Below, piece after piece: positions 1 through 13,027 of a stretch of 64,000 bases of DNA. The position numbers and the translations under genes are program-made. This DNA comes from Trichobilharzia regenti (taxonomy: Eukaryota; Platyhelminthes; Trematoda; Strigeidida; Schistosomatidae). Below the pieces are notes generated by a model, which worked only from the letters and a program-made list of their open reading frames with translations, did no database searches and was not told the DNA's origin. The stretch lies in NCBI GenBank assembly GCA_944472135.2, contig OX235268.1, positions 10,112,589 through 10,176,588 of the forward strand, in the 5' to 3' direction. How positions within the stretch are numbered: position 1 is the first letter of the stretch; the number at the start of each line of letters is the position of its first letter.

Positions 1-1384
1 AATGCAAAAAAACACCAAAACGATCATTAGTCGTCTATTCTATTAACCGGCAATAACATCAATAGCTCAAAATAACCTCATCAATGCTAACAGGAAGCTA
101 AGCAGAAAAACGTTCAGCTCAAAACGTGTGCCGAAGAGCATTCCACTGTAGGTAGTAACTTAAAATCAAGCCGAATGTTCACATTGAGGTGGAATGTGAA
201 CTCCGCCCGAAAGTAGCCGCAGACAGGGTATGGTCAGGTTGACCTCGAATAATCCTAACCAAGTCAGCTTATCGCACTACCACACAAGCATGCGTGATAA
301 TCGGAGATCTAGCAGTGCTAGCGGCCCATGATATGGGTCATGTCAAAATATGGTATATAAATGTTTGCAAAGCGTTTTTTAGTTTAAAAGACGAGTGGAC
401 AACGACGAAAATGTTAACTGAAATTTTGAATCAGTACAGCTATTATCACTAAGTCGTATAGCAAGGGTTTTCAAAAACATCCATTTAAGTTAACCGGCTG
501 CCGAATTGTTGGAAAAATTGGAAAATAACCGGAGGATGATACCATAAATTGCACAGTTGCAGGAATTATTTCATACAATCAAGATTTTTACACCAAATGA
601 CTGTATCGAAGCAGATGGTATCAGGTTGACCTTTCGGCTTCCTGTGTTGATGCTTCAACGATGTCCAGTACTATTGCCTGAGGTCAACTTTTATGTGTTG
701 ACTGTCAGTGGAATCCAGTGTGTGCATTTCATCCTATTTGACGTTTGAATCTTTAGAAACGGGTTCAAGACTCAGTGGGTACACCATCAATCACAAAGAA
801 ATGCAGGTACATCCAGGTGACGAGTCACAAAGTGAACGAAATGTGTATTCAGGATTCTGCTGCGACTCACCATTCACCAACTGAATTGCACGATTTTGTG
901 GAAATCATAACACGCACAAATTTGATATAAATTCTTGCTGTATGTCTCAGTGGTTAGAACTGTGCATGCATACTCGAATTGTTTTCGAATTTTATTTAAA
1001 GCAACTTCATATATTCATGCAAACGCCTTATATATTCAAGAAAAGAGTCACATAGATGTTGATTTCTTCAGCTTTAAACGCATACAAAGGCCGTAAGTGC
1101 AAAATTCAAATTTTACATCCATATATGTCCGTCACACTCTCTGGCGAAACCAGATCCCTAATTACTACCATCCTGTCAAATCTCACAGTGTTTTCAGGAA
1201 TACAGTTGTGAATATACGGGTTATTGTTGAACAGTATGCAAATGGATTCTTTGCTTAAATTGATATAAATGCCAATTTCCTGTTGGATAAGATTTGACGA
1301 AGTGAACAGCGATGTTTCGTAGACTTTCGGGGATATCGACTAAAAACTGTGTTTATTCAGAAAACTGAAAATCTGAATAATAGT
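1..1384. other. No gene recognised
   Basis: A+T-rich sequence with only short chance reading frames. I see no splice-consistent exon series, tRNA or recognised transposon domain. Confidence 0.5.
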
Positions 1385-1849
1385 GAGGCAGTGACATCTG
1401 TGTCAGTAAATGGATAATTTGGAAATCTATAAGAACTGTAGTGGCATGAGAATGAAATTTCGTTAATTGTAGGTTGACGCCTTATTCGCATTTGCCAAAC
1501 GCTCATTTAGATATGATGGCGAAAATTTCTATCTTAGATCGATGGATTGGTTGTTCTGGTGTTTTTTTGAGTGAGTTCTTTCAGTTGCAGAACTCTTTCT
1601 AACAAGACAACATGACTGATGAATATTTAAAAAGGAAGCTGTACAAGTGGTTCAACCGTCTTAAACACCACGGTCACCACATATGCATCGATCCGAGATA
1701 GAAATCTTCGTCATCATGTCCAAATGAGCGTATCGTAAATGCGAATAGGGCATCAGCCTACTACAGTGAACCGAATTTCATTCTCATATCGCTTTAGTTC
1801 TTTTAGATTTTCAAACCATCCATTTGTCAAGACAGATGTCTCTGGCTCA
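1385..1849. repeat. Large imperfect inverted repeat (foldback)
   Basis: The stretch 1385-1545 matches the reverse complement of about 1686-1849, with arms near 160 bp, many point differences and a loop near 140 bp. Shared landmarks include GACATCTGT, ATGAGAATGAAATT, TATTCGCATTT, CGCTCATTT and GATCGATG. No coding potential lies inside. It could be a decayed foldback or MITE-like element, or an inverted duplication. No clear target-site duplication was found. Confidence 0.7.
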
Positions 1850-3879
1850 GTAAAATGCATGTATCGCAATTTGTGAATCAACAAAATTTCCAGTTTCTAA
1901 TCAGCTTCTTAATATTCGGGTATTATCTGAAAGCTATGAAAGATCAATTTTTTAAGTAAATAATCTCATTTATATTAGAAGTAGGGTTTCCAACAAAGAT
2001 GCATTCATAATTTTATGTTTCAACTTTCAGTTAAATTCTGCCATGGTGGAAGTTATTGATTAAATGGTCTTGTATGTCAAATATATTTGTGCAGAAAGTA
2101 AGTTTTGTACCATTTATCTCATAAAATCCATAGAATCCTAAAATAAGCGACAAGTTCTAGTAGTCTACTTTCCACAACGCTTGTCAGTAATTAATAAGAA
2201 AGCATGTAACATTATTTGAGTGCAGATGCTATTATCAAGAAGCAGGCAACAAATTTATAATAGTAAATCTTCATATACTTTTTCAACTTCCTCTCATTAA
2301 CCCGCGCAGCGTCACTTTTGGTTAGGTCAAAATTTTTGAATAGTATCATAAATTATCAAACGTAGGACTACTTTGCCAAAGCAGAAGTGTAATTCACGAG
2401 TGAATACATTTTACTTAATGGTGACGTTTGTATGGTTAATGTCATTTTGTTTAAAAATTCGTAATTAGTTTATGACATCATTATGTGGTTTTCTATAACT
2501 ATCTCTGACTACAACATTGCTGTCTTTCATTTATTTCTAATTTCATATCTGTGCCGAATGTTTGATAGCATTTCTAAATGTCAACAATTACTAATCAAGT
2601 GATCATTTTATTTCTAATGAACTTGGACAGTCAGTAAGTGTTAAGCATCTCATATAAACCTTATAATTTAACAGTAGGAAATAGGAACTTTTCCACAGTT
2701 ATAGTACAAACGCTGAAGGGTTGACTGGTGATCAGTGAGGAAAACTTTACTGTGGTTTTTTAATAAGCGTACTAATATTGAGTATTACACTACCGAATTA
2801 TGGCACTTATATTCATTGAATCTTTCAACCTAAACTCTTTAACTGACTCCATGTTATCTGTAATAACGTTGAATTTGCGTAGTACAATACGTTATCAGAT
2901 ACTAAAGTGTTGCCTTTCAGCTTAAAAAATAAGCAAATGAGTCCAGTTAACTCGTAGATATCGATTTCGTTGCAATTCTCATCTGACTGATTATGAAGGC
3001 ATTTTGTATGTGATTTCTTAAAATGATTCAATTGATATTTGAGCGTTATCAATCCTATTGAATACCTATTCAATTTTAAAATTTTCGTTTCAAACACATC
3101 TTGGTTCTGAAACGTCATATTAATCTGTGAAATTATGACTCTTTGACACTTTGAGCATTATTATAATCAAATAATTTGATAGAAATCTATTTTATTACGC
3201 AGACCATAAAACCAATTTGAATCAGAGTGTAAACAAGTTCATCCGATGAGAGGAATATCCGAATTTTTTTCGAGATCATGAACTATGAAATAGAAGATTG
3301 AAATCTTCACGCAATATTAGCGGGACGCTCTTGAAAACATGAGTTATTAACGGTCAAACTTAACCTATTATGAAAATTAGTCTTTTATTTTGCGAGAATA
3401 AGAGTGTACACAGTTATTTTTGTCAAGTCACAGAATTTTGTAGCATCATAGTACACCTCCTTAATTGCATTAGGTTAGTAGTGAATTTCTTGGAATATTC
3501 CTCTTGCTACAAAATTTCATTTCTAGGCGGATAACTTGGAGGTTTTGTAGTTGAACTGAAAATACTTTCAAATTTTATGGCCTCATATTATCTTTGCTGA
3601 TATATTTTCGAATTATTACCACATATGTTCAGCATACTATTGTGAGTATTGAATGTTTCTGTGAATAACCGCAAACAAGTGCCATGGTATTTATGGAGAG
3701 ACGAAATTAAACCACCTTACAGTGTGATATACTTCAAATTTTATCAATCTGTCTGATGTGATTTCTTAGGTGACTTTCGGAAATAAGGTATAGTGGACTT
3801 TAATAAGGTGAGCATATAACGACGCTTAAAGTGAGAAGACAAATCAACCTCATGGTTGTGGGTGAGACTTCATTTGAAA
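1850..3879. other. No gene recognised
   Basis: A+T-rich sequence without a supported gene. A 97-codon minus-strand frame at 2825-3118 has no recognisable motif and is probably chance. Confidence 0.45.
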
Positions 3880-5085
3880 GAATAATAATAATCTACTTTA
3901 TTCCAAAAACAATACTTATAATAGAGAATGGAATTCTCAGCACTTGTCACAACATCTTGCATCTGATTTACTCAAAATATAAATAAAATTAAAAATTAAA
4001 ACAAAATTAACCAGAGGAATTTGTCCACATTTACTATATAAAGTCGAAAATATTCGAAGCACGAATTGAGAGTATTAAATATAATAATAATAATAACAGT
4101 GAGTTTGTTTTAAACAGTATTGTCGATTCAGTTTGGAAATCTTAGCATGTTACTAGAGAGTATTGAATCTAATGCTCTGCTGATGTTGTATAGTGAGGGC
4201 AAATACAAGATTAACAGTGGTAACACAGCTTAAACGATGTTCACACTTATGAAAAATAAATAAATAACAAGAAATTGAGAGGATTATAAATATAAGAAAT
4301 ACAATAGCAATAAAGTCTGGTACTGTAAGGGTGGAAGAAATGGTTTATTTAATAGTGTAAAGAAGGTTAGTCAGTTCATGCCTGACACCATTTTCATCAT
4401 ATAAGGTACTTGCTAAATATGGTATAGTGGAATTTTTATACTTTGACGTATGTGCGTAAATTCTTCTAAAAAGACTCCTTGTTTTACCTGAGAAGACACA
4501 AGGTTAGAGCTGTGGGTACAGTGGGCGCTCAGAGTCTGACAAAATTCCTTTAGCAAATTTGTTACATGAAATCAAGTGCCTTTCAGTGACAATGTCAACG
4601 ATATGGCCCGATGGGACACCACCACTCGTCCTACTAACAGTCTTTAGAGTTCTACGAAGTATGACATAGTCTCTTTTAAGCAATCCAGGAGAGAATAAGC
4701 AAGGGTGAACAGTAAAGAAGAATACGTAAAATACACGAGTTGACAAACTGTAAGAGGAGGAGTTGGGTTATGCCTGAGTGCCGGAGGCACTTCTTAGTGT
4801 AAAAATTCAGATTTAATATTCTTTTAGAAATCGCTGAGACATGGGAGGACCAGGATAGGTCAGAAGAAAGAATTAATCCAAGAAACTTAACTTCAGACTT
4901 GATTTCTATATCAGTGTCATCAAATGAATAAATTTTGCCATTCATTTCAAATAAAGCCCAGTGAAGTGTGAAATTACTAAATGTGATTTGATAAATGCAT
5001 TTGAAAACTGACCCATCGTATCGTTTAAAATGTTGACATAGCAACAACAACAAAAAAGCTTCTACCCCAAAAGCAATCACTATAA
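3880..5085 (-). mobile_element. CR1-like non-LTR retrotransposon, 5'-truncated 3' end
   Basis: On the minus strand the frame from 5080 carries the RT thumb and C-terminal region of a CR1/Jockey-type polyprotein, including VKFLGLILSSDLSWSSHV and KRILNLNFYTKK. It continues in a second frame with GLLKRDYVILRRTLKTVS and ERHLISCNKFAKGIL, then a third frame with the motif YKNSTIPYLA, ending in TIK-stop at 4345-4347. A single-base indel near 4690-4705 separates the first two frames. The 3' UTR runs to about 3880 and ends with an AATAAA-containing stretch and an (ATT)n tail, the usual 3' terminus of such elements. The copy is dead: it is 5'-truncated, lacking endonuclease and RT catalytic core, and frameshifted. 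Confidence 0.85.
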
Positions 5086-6519
5086 AATATTGGCGCGCAT
5101 TTCCGCGGTATCATTTCAGAGTTTCTGAGTTACAAAAATTCAAATCTTGCATGTAAGTACTAGTTGGTAACACACATCCTTGGTGGACATAAGAAATAAA
5201 CAAATCTACAACTCTATGGACATTCAAAATAGCCGTTTATAAATGAAGTTTCATTTCACTGAATGAAAGCGATATGAAAATTCTAATTCTGAAATACTTT
5301 TCATTTGTTATAATAAGCGTGTGAGTCCATTTGTTATATAACATTTTACTCATAATTCATTTTTGAGAACGCGTGATCCTCGAAATTATCATTCTGCTTG
5401 ATGATCAGACACTTTCTAATCACCTCTCATTAACACCAAATTTAGTTGGCCCACACTGTACTTAATCGCTTTTTCACGTTGAGAATAACAGTCCTATGAT
5501 GAATGCGTAATCAAACGCATTGCGTCATTCTTAGAGGTGTTAATGAAAAGTTGTTTGGAAGAATTTCGTGATGAACGCAAAAGTATTACATTATTTGTGA
5601 CCTATAAGATAAAGAATACACGGAATAATCAGGAGTAGGTTCACTTTTCGACAGAACTCTTCACACAAACTGACTCAACAAGTAAATGTGTGATAAGATG
5701 GCTCTAAATATATCGCGCAAACGTGCCAAATACTTAGATAAAGCAACGCAATATGCCTCAGTGTTAGAACTGACGTTATAACAGGAAACTACTGGAATTC
5801 ATTATTGTTAAATCAAGCAAAACATTTAGAGAATCACTGCTGAATTGAGATATTTATAAATGTTCGCCCAAAGTGTATGTCTATTTTTCGTCTGTAATTT
5901 TTTGGATTTCAGGTATTGTGAATTTCACCATATTTCGTTTGTCAACTGCCGAATTTCACTCTGTGATAGTAGGCTTGCATCAAAAACGGGTAACAATGAG
6001 TTTAATTTCAGTTACCTCAAACGCCCGATGATTACATAGAATTGTTGAGCTGATTCTGTGTATTATAAAAAACATATTATATAAAACTGAATTTTGCAAA
6101 GCAGTGATTATTTAATAGAGGTCAACTCATCATTTTCGATAGAAGTTATTAAAATTGACTTCCTTATTTTCCCCATAGAAGATGCTATAAACAGAAATGA
6201 AGACTGGCAGTTGTCGAAGCGACTCGTCTTGAACTCTCTGAAGAAGCATGAGTTTATGAACAGATATGTTAGTTGTTTCCATTGGCAAAAGATGCCAATA
6301 AATCTAAAGTCATGAGTTTAATTGCCTATACGAGAATCAGATACAAATCTCAAAGAAACTGAAAGGTTGAGCTACCTAGAAAGTACCGTCTTACGTCAGG
6401 AGGGCTTTTCGCAACCGGAGCGAATTTTCTGACTCCCTCTCCAAATCTTTTTAAAAAGCTACAAAGAATCTGCTTTTGACAATTTCGGACAATCATACGC
6501 CACCAATCATGAACAAATA
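5086..6519. other. No gene recognised
   Basis: A+T-rich non-coding sequence. The 73-codon plus frame at 6094-6315 shows no family motif. Confidence 0.4.
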
Positions 6520-6790
6520 TCGTCTGGTGTCATTCACTTCCATATACAACTGAGAAGCATCATTTCAACCACAGAAGGACGGAATCGAAGAGGCACACAG
6601 GCAGGCAGGCAGGCCGGAAGGATATGAAAGCGTGGATATGGAAAGTCAGCAAGGCAAGCTTTCATTACTCGATATGAACAAACTGCAGACCTTCATCAAC
6701 AGCTGCAACAACTGCAAAACTTTCCTCAAGATCACATGGCCGGCTGGCCGAATGACCAGGAAATATCAGCAACAGGGAGGGAGGCAGGCA
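6520..6790 (+). mobile_element. RTE-like retrotransposon scrap
   Basis: A degraded plus-strand fragment of the RTE C-terminus. The translation SIISTTEGR corresponds to the usual STTGG-type block, and KLQTFINSC (about 6680-6710) to the conserved KLQTFIN(S/K)CLR block, followed by ITWPAGRM where the family has IRWPD. A (CAGG)n expansion at about 6597-6620 interrupts it. The match is short and frameshifted; it rests on comparison with the better RTE copies at 10172, 25195 and 29456 of this window. Confidence 0.5.
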
Positions 6791-7621
6791 GGAATGGATC
6801 TCTCTCAATGAACCAACCAACTGACCAACCAGCCAACAGGAAGCAATTGTACAACAACAAGTAGGCAGGAAGAAATCCAGTTGGTGGATTTGCTATACTC
6901 TGAGAAAACAAACCATCATCAAGTGATTGACATCCATCAAACGCCAGCCAGGCCATGGTTCCAGTGAAATACGTCCGAAAGGGAAGCGAGCGGCAAGTCA
7001 GTTAGTCGTCAGTGCGGGCGGGGTTGACACACATGGAGTGGAGGAGGTGATCCGGCGATGCGGGTAGATGATGAAAGCATGTGACGACAGACAGACGTGG
7101 TGATGAGCCAGGTGATGAAAACTTTGGTAGAGAAACCAAAGCAATGGAGATGTACACCGGTAGTCTTGTGTTCCTCTAGGAATTAAACGAGACAATAATA
7201 ATAATAATAGTAATAATAATGATACTTATAATATAATATAATAATAATAATATCCTGAAAATGAGAATTGAATACGCGAACAACTGACAAATATCCATCC
7301 CCTTATACCTATCGTCCGCTGTCTTTTACTTAAGTGACGATGCCATGTAGTCATCAGCATCCTTGAATATAAGATGATTTGCTGTTAATACTGACAATGC
7401 TAAAAGATGTTCATACACCACAAGTTGATGATGAGTTCCACTAACATATGACACACGTTTAAGTAAATTATTATTATTATTATTATTATAAAGATTATTA
7501 ATAATATTATTTTCAAATACTTACCAAGTGAGTAATTTGTCAATAATATTCAGGGATTCATAATCACTGGCAGAAGCAGCTAGCTTCGTTAGACGAGAGA
7601 GACAGACGGCTGGCTGACTTT
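6791..7621. repeat. Simple-repeat-rich stretch
   Basis: Contains (AATA)/(ATA)n runs at 7190-7260 and 7468-7520, plus CAGG/GGCAGG and AACC-type low-complexity tracts. No supported gene. Confidence 0.6.
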
Positions 7622-7991
7622 AATCCAGAGTAACAACAAGTATGCAAAATATAAGTAAAGTAAGAATTATTCCAACTGGTAACTGGTAACTGGTCGGCTG
7701 GATACACTTGTCGTCGATTTTCCAAGAGCAGAGCAGAGGAGAGGAGATGAATAATGCCAGCCAGCCAGCCAGTTAGGAGGAATCAAATGACTGAAAATGA
7801 TGAATAGCAAGCATTTAATTAGATTGATAACAACTTGCAATTGGGGCTATGAAGTCATCAAATAAACAAATAAATAAATAGAAATCTAGATCTTGTTGTT
7901 TGATGCAAGCAACCAAAATCTTCAAAGTCATATGTCTTTACATCCACTAAATAGAATATGTAAGACAGAGAAAAGAGTACTTACTACTTAC

Positions 7992-8064
7992 CTCTCCGGT
8001 CAGGTCGGGTGTGGTAATAACCAGGCGTCGTTGGCAAGGTGTCCTTGTTAGTGTCTTCATTTTC
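7992..8064 (-). other. Candidate 73-nt exon with flanking splice sites (unit B copy 1)
   Basis: On the minus strand a 73-nt segment is preceded by TATAATGCAG and followed by GTAAGTAGTAAG, a strong acceptor-donor pair. Two of the three frames are open across it; one reads a T/P-rich peptide containing TLPTTPGYYHT, another contains RRLVITTPDLTGE. The same segment with both splice dinucleotides and the same length is in unit B copy 2 (33329-33401). Copy 3 has lost it by deletion. It may be an exon of a host gene fragment carried in the repeat. I do not recognise the peptide, and no transcript evidence is available from sequence alone. Confidence 0.3.
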
Positions 8065-8139
8065 CTGCATTATATACACATACTTTGACAACAGCGTCTC
8101 GAAATGACGAAATTGGGGAAATACAACAAAGGTAGTGTA

Positions 8140-8309
8140 TTATCCATCCATCCATCCATGTCTTGGCACCTCTTCCTTGGAATCGCGTAGCATTCACCTT
8201 TCCATAAATCCAAATCACTAAAAGCTGCCTGCATCTTGTAACCGTTATTTTTCATATCACGTACGTCAGTAAAATCTGGACTAGCTTTATCCATCCACCA
8301 AGGTGTCAT
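8140..8309 (-). other. Conserved reading frame in unit B (copy 1), unknown
   Basis: A minus-strand frame starting MTPWWMDKASPDF and running through NGYKMQAAFSDLDLWKG is preserved without change in all three unit B copies (also about 33484-33642 and 48171-48329). Downstream the three copies diverge at a (CATC)n tract. A donor-like AAAG|GTGAAT follows SDLDLWK. Identity may simply reflect recent duplication rather than selection. I do not recognise the product. Confidence 0.25.
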
Positions 8310-9974
8310 TATTCATGCAGTTTGCCAACTAGCTGCATAATTTTCAATATCCACCAGTCGAACTCACTCCACATTATCTGAGTTGTTTTCATCCTCCTGC
8401 TCCTCCTCCTCCTGATGATGATGATGATGATGATGCGAATAAAAATGGACAATAAGTCTACACCAAAAATGTCACTCGCTCGCTCGCTCACCTGCATTCT
8501 AGATAAATTTTGTTATAATGGTCTTTGAATGTAATCAGCACTGCTTATTTATATACCTCTCGCTCTCTAGCCAAACACATCATCACGCCCACCCCCAGCC
8601 CAACACACACACTTTTCCCCCCTTTGTTTCGTTTGTATTAGGTAGTTAGTTAATTAGTCAGTTAGTTAGGTTTGCATATATGTGTTGACCTGATGTGATG
8701 TGACGGTGGTCGTTAGTGGTGGTGGTGGTGGTGGTATGCAAATGAAACCGACATCTATTAACAAACAGTATTTTTTTTATCTATATATATATATATGACA
8801 AGTATCCTATTTCAACTATCTTGTGACATTTCAATTTCCCCCACCCCACCCCACACACTCAGTTTGATTCGTTTTAATTTTTAGCGAAATAGAATCTAAA
8901 TTCTTCGTTACATTTCATTCATTCATTCATTCACTCGTGACAGGTATTGCCCAAGTGTGTTTTCACTTGTAGTAGTACTGGTAGTATGTACCCAAAATTT
9001 TGATCTACTAATATCTTTTTGTATTTTGGTGTTCTGTTTTCAGTAATCAGCTTGTCATCATCATCATCATCAGGATCAGGATCAGGCTAAGTGAAAAACG
9101 TTATCACCATCATCAAATATTGTTAAACGTAAATTGTGACAAGTATAATCTACACATAATAGAAGTGGATATAATCATAATGGTGAGTGCCTTAAACGAC
9201 GACGACATATCTGTCTGTCTGTCTGCTATCTGATATGTTGTTCTATTTCTCATGATAAATTGTTTTTGCATTGGTTTTACATTTTCAACCTCATGTACAT
9301 ATATATAACTGAACTGAATTGTTGTCATTAAATTTCGTAACATTTTTACTGACGATATATATATATATATATTATATTAATCCTAACTACACTACATTAA
9401 CACCACCACCCCACCCTCTTTTTGATTTGTGAATTTATTTTTTGCTTTGTAGCTTTTCAGGTTTCATAAATAATAATAATAATAATAAACTACTAATCAC
9501 CCACCACCCTCTCCTTCTGTGACAGTCATTTGTCATCCCTCCCTCCCTCTCTCTCTCCCCACCAGGATGGGTGTACTGCAATTAGTCGTAGTAGTAGTCT
9601 TATTTCCACCACTTACCTGTGATCACATCACACCTGTGATGATAAAAAATTAATCTTATTCGTTCGAACAGACCAATCATGAAACATCATGTGTGCGTGT
9701 GTGCGTGCGTGATTGTCTGACTTGTCGACAAGCCTATAGCCATTGCACTACCTATTCTATTATTATTATTATTAGCATTATTATTCCCATAGTTGGTTTG
9801 TAAGCGAGGATTAAATTGGTTTTTACGAGTTTGACCACGACACGGCACGCCACGCTACGCTACGCCAGATTGATATCAATCAGTTAGAGGGAAGCATTGA
9901 AAAATAACTGGGGCGTTGGGGGCGTACTGAACAGCCAGCTGTTTCGTCAGCCAGCCTAGTTTGGGAATCATCGG

Positions 9975-10045
9975 CAGTAAGCACCCACCATAGTGCCAGG
10001 CTTCGAACCCAACACCTTCTGGTTACAAGCAAGGCAAGCTGGCTG
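9975..10045 (-). repeat. tRNA-like segment with B-box (SINE-like), unit B copy 1
   Basis: On the minus strand the sequence reads TTGTAACCAGAAGGT followed by a pol III B-box-like GGGTTCGAAGCC. This resembles the 3' half of a tRNA (anticodon arm to T arm). No full cloverleaf and no convincing A-box is visible, so a functional tRNA is unlikely. A tRNA-derived SINE head is the likelier source. The same segment recurs in copy 2 (about 40555-40612). Confidence 0.35.
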
Positions 10046-10790
10046 ATAACTGCATATTTACTTCTGTTCACAGTCCTACTATTGAATGAATTTGGCTTAT
10101 GACCACTCGATGGAGTCTACCAACTCACTTCTCATGGAAAGATATTTACCCACATTGAAAAATTAGAGATTTCTGGATTTCACAGATGATTTATGTTTAA
10201 TGTCACACAAACTCGAAGACGTCAGATCAACATAAAGAAGACAGAGGTGATGAAGACCACTGACTGGCATCCACAATAACAACCATCACTTATCACCTTT
10301 GACAGGTGAGAGTTGATAGAAGTAACTTCCTTTACTTATCTAGGAATAACTGTTTCAACCACAGCTGCAAGAACAGATGAACGTGTCAAGATCACCCAGA
10401 ATCAGCATAGAAGATACACCTTAATCAATCTAAGTGTAGTTTGGAAATCTTCTGCATTTACTCATTCAGCATAAAGAACAGGATTCGGACTTAAAACACC
10501 AATTTCAACTCATTCAGTTATTCTTCACGGGTCATAGACATGGTGTTTCATGAAAAGGATTTACAACAAATTGCAGACTTTGATCAACAGCTGCTGTTTC
10601 TGGCTCCACATTGAAAATCAAATGACTGGAAAGAATTAGCAGCAAGAAACTGCCGGAGCGAATGAACCAACAACCAATCGCTGTATTAATGTGTAGTAGA
10701 AAATGGAGATTGTCAGTTCATATGTTAAGGAGGCCGTTGAATTGCACAACGCGCCAGGCCATTGTCTGAGTTAGATTTAAATGAGAAGCT
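10041..10790 (+). mobile_element. RTE-like retrotransposon 3' fragment
   Basis: From about 10172 the plus strand encodes a decayed RTE reverse-transcriptase C-terminus. Visible blocks are LDFTDDLCLMS (the F-A/T-DD catalytic block), KKTEVMKTT, EVTSFTYLGI, STTAARTDERVK, SVVWKSSAFT and KLQTLINSC, followed by RKWRLSVHMLRRP, the usual tail block. Several stops and frameshifts make it non-functional. The portion 10041-10610 recurs at 32570-33116, there placed upstream of unit B rather than downstream. Confidence 0.8.
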
Positions 10791-13027
10791 GGATAATATG
10801 AAAAAGCACACATTGATGGAGCAGGTTGCAAAAAGTAGACTAATTCTTCAAATTTATTTTTAAAAATGGAGTCAAATAATGTCCCAAAGGCAGAATGTAT
10901 GGATAATTTTTAAAAAGAATGAATGAATGAATGAATATAGGAAGACAGTGCACTTTGTAGAATAGTCATACTGAGCGATACAATAAGAAAAGAGAAACGA
11001 TTATTTTTAAAGAAACTAATTAGATAGAACGGTTTTTAGTGAACAGACTACAAAATGTACTCTTGGTCTAATTTATGAGTTATTTGACCTACTTTCAGGG
11101 AATGATGATCGTCTTTGTGTATGCATTTTTCCCAACTACGCGATCATGGCGAGTAAGTTGAAGAGCACGATTAGGATGAGAAAAGTGGCATTATCTCAAT
11201 TTGTAGTTTCCATCATGTAGTACAACATTTGACTTACAATATAATTGAACATCTTTTGCATATGCATATTTTTATGCACATGCAAATGTACTCGTTTACG
11301 TGTTTGAGAAATAGGCATCAACATATTATGACGAGATTAACAATAATCAAGTCACAATTTCATGTGTGTGTGTGTGTATGTCACCGGCGAAGTTGCTCGA
11401 GGAATAGACGTTGTATGTTTGCATGTTCTGTCTTGTTGTTTTCACATCTTTCACTAATTACTTTCACGGGTTCAATGTTTTGTTTAAATTTTAACACTAG
11501 AGATTGAAACAACGATGACGTGATATCATTTAAAAATTTTTATCTTTGTTTTTATCTCCATTACTACATATAAAAATGATCTAGTTCTTTTAAATCTAAC
11601 TACACAGAGATATGGAAACAAAGACAGAATATGTATATGTATACGTTCAATGTCCACTTCTGACGCAAATCCGTTTCTGACTTAGTTATTTTATTCTTAT
11701 CATAGATATTGGCCTTTACTTCTTAAACAGGTAAACGACTAAATATGATTTCCTTGGGTGTGTAAATAAGTAATCGGACGATTTTGTCTTCAGTGAAATC
11801 GATTTCACTCTTAAGATAACTAGTACCAGCCTGATCATTTCACCAAGCTACCTGAATTCCAATAAATTCTTCTCCATTTCGTGTTGTTTCAATCATCCAA
11901 CTGTTATTTTGCTTCGTGACATGAACACTTAACTTTATACTTCAAGAGAAAACATTATCTCACCTAGCTCAGTAGTTCACACGATGCTTGTGGCTGAGAG
12001 GGCTCTAATATAGAGAAGAAGTCAAGCACAAAACACACTGATACAATTCTATCATCTGATCATTTGCTTCAATCTGTCTATTTCTAAGAGAATGTTCTGA
12101 TTGACCTCCTATCTTAAGAATGAAGGAAAGTTTGAAGTTACGAAACCTTCACTCTCATATTTCTTTGATTGTTTCCCTTGAGTCTTGTCAAGGTTACTCA
12201 AAGAAGGATTATGTCATATTGTGAAATGTATTGAAGATTGACAGCAGAGTAAGTTGTCTGCATTTGTACTCGTTACAGTCATAGTTGACAAACACCGGAA
12301 CTCATGTTGGAATAGCGAAAGGCAAGACGCCAAAGTCAAGGTATAATTCCAAGTTATCAAACAACTGTTTATACCTATACAGTCTTTATTCTTTGACGAA
12401 TGTCTGCGCGTTTGCATTAAACGATATGAAAAAAATGTTCAAAAATATATAGTATTCTCTTGCCAATGCAGTTGGACTAGTATTCAGATGTTAACACTAA
12501 CAAATATATGATTCATACTGTGAGAATCATATTCCCTTGGAACCAACGAACTGTCTGTGTGACACGACCACAATTTGTGAAATGGTCTAAATCCATATTG
12601 TCTGGCTCTCAACACCCTCCCTGTCCACAAATCTTCCCATGAATCTTATCTCGTAAGACATGAATTTATTAATGAAATGTTATTTGCTCGCACAACCAAG
12701 TATACAATTTCAACGATACCCTATTTGGCCCGAACGCTTTCTGTGTGTCAGTGATGGTGTTAAATGTGAAACTTACGACATGATGAATAATTCCCCAAAT
12801 GTGTACGTTTCTGTCGACAGTATACCACTTGTCTCGTAATTTTGTGTTTTGAATACGCATATATTACTGTTAAAATTTTACATTTGTGCATTTTGACCGT
12901 AACAGTGTCTGCTCCTGACTAAATATGCTTTCATTATCCATGGCTACTATGATCTATTTTTCAGTTGTTGTCCGTAATTACTTTAGATGGAGAGTAGTGC
13001 AAAATACTGAAAATTTCAAGTTGTATC
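10791..13027. other. No gene recognised
   Basis: Non-coding A+T-rich sequence with a short (TG)n tract near 11363-11380 and an (AATG)n tract near 10918-10935. Reading frames here are short and carry no family motif. Confidence 0.4.

Larger units (their letters stand above)
7622..10040. repeat. Unit B, copy 1 (low-copy repeat, uninterrupted)
   Basis: A ~2.4 kb unit present three times in the window: here, at 33117-40610 (with two insertions) and at 47924-49201 (partial). Copies are nearly identical over long tracts. It contains tri- and dinucleotide tracts (GAT/TCC at 8405-8440, GTG at 8715-8735, AT at 8780-8800 and 9355-9375, ATTC at 8920-8935) and a run of CCACCCCACCC. It also holds minus-strand segments resembling exons (see 7992-8064 and 8140-8309) and a tRNA-like segment near its right end. 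Because it lacks both insertions found in copy 2, it acts as the empty-site reference for them. Confidence 0.9.

Noticed and set aside
9600..9660. Possible 17-nt minus-strand micro-exon between ATCATCACAG and GTAAGTGG
   Set aside because: The flanking sites look good, but 17 nt is not a multiple of three and nothing links it to a gene.
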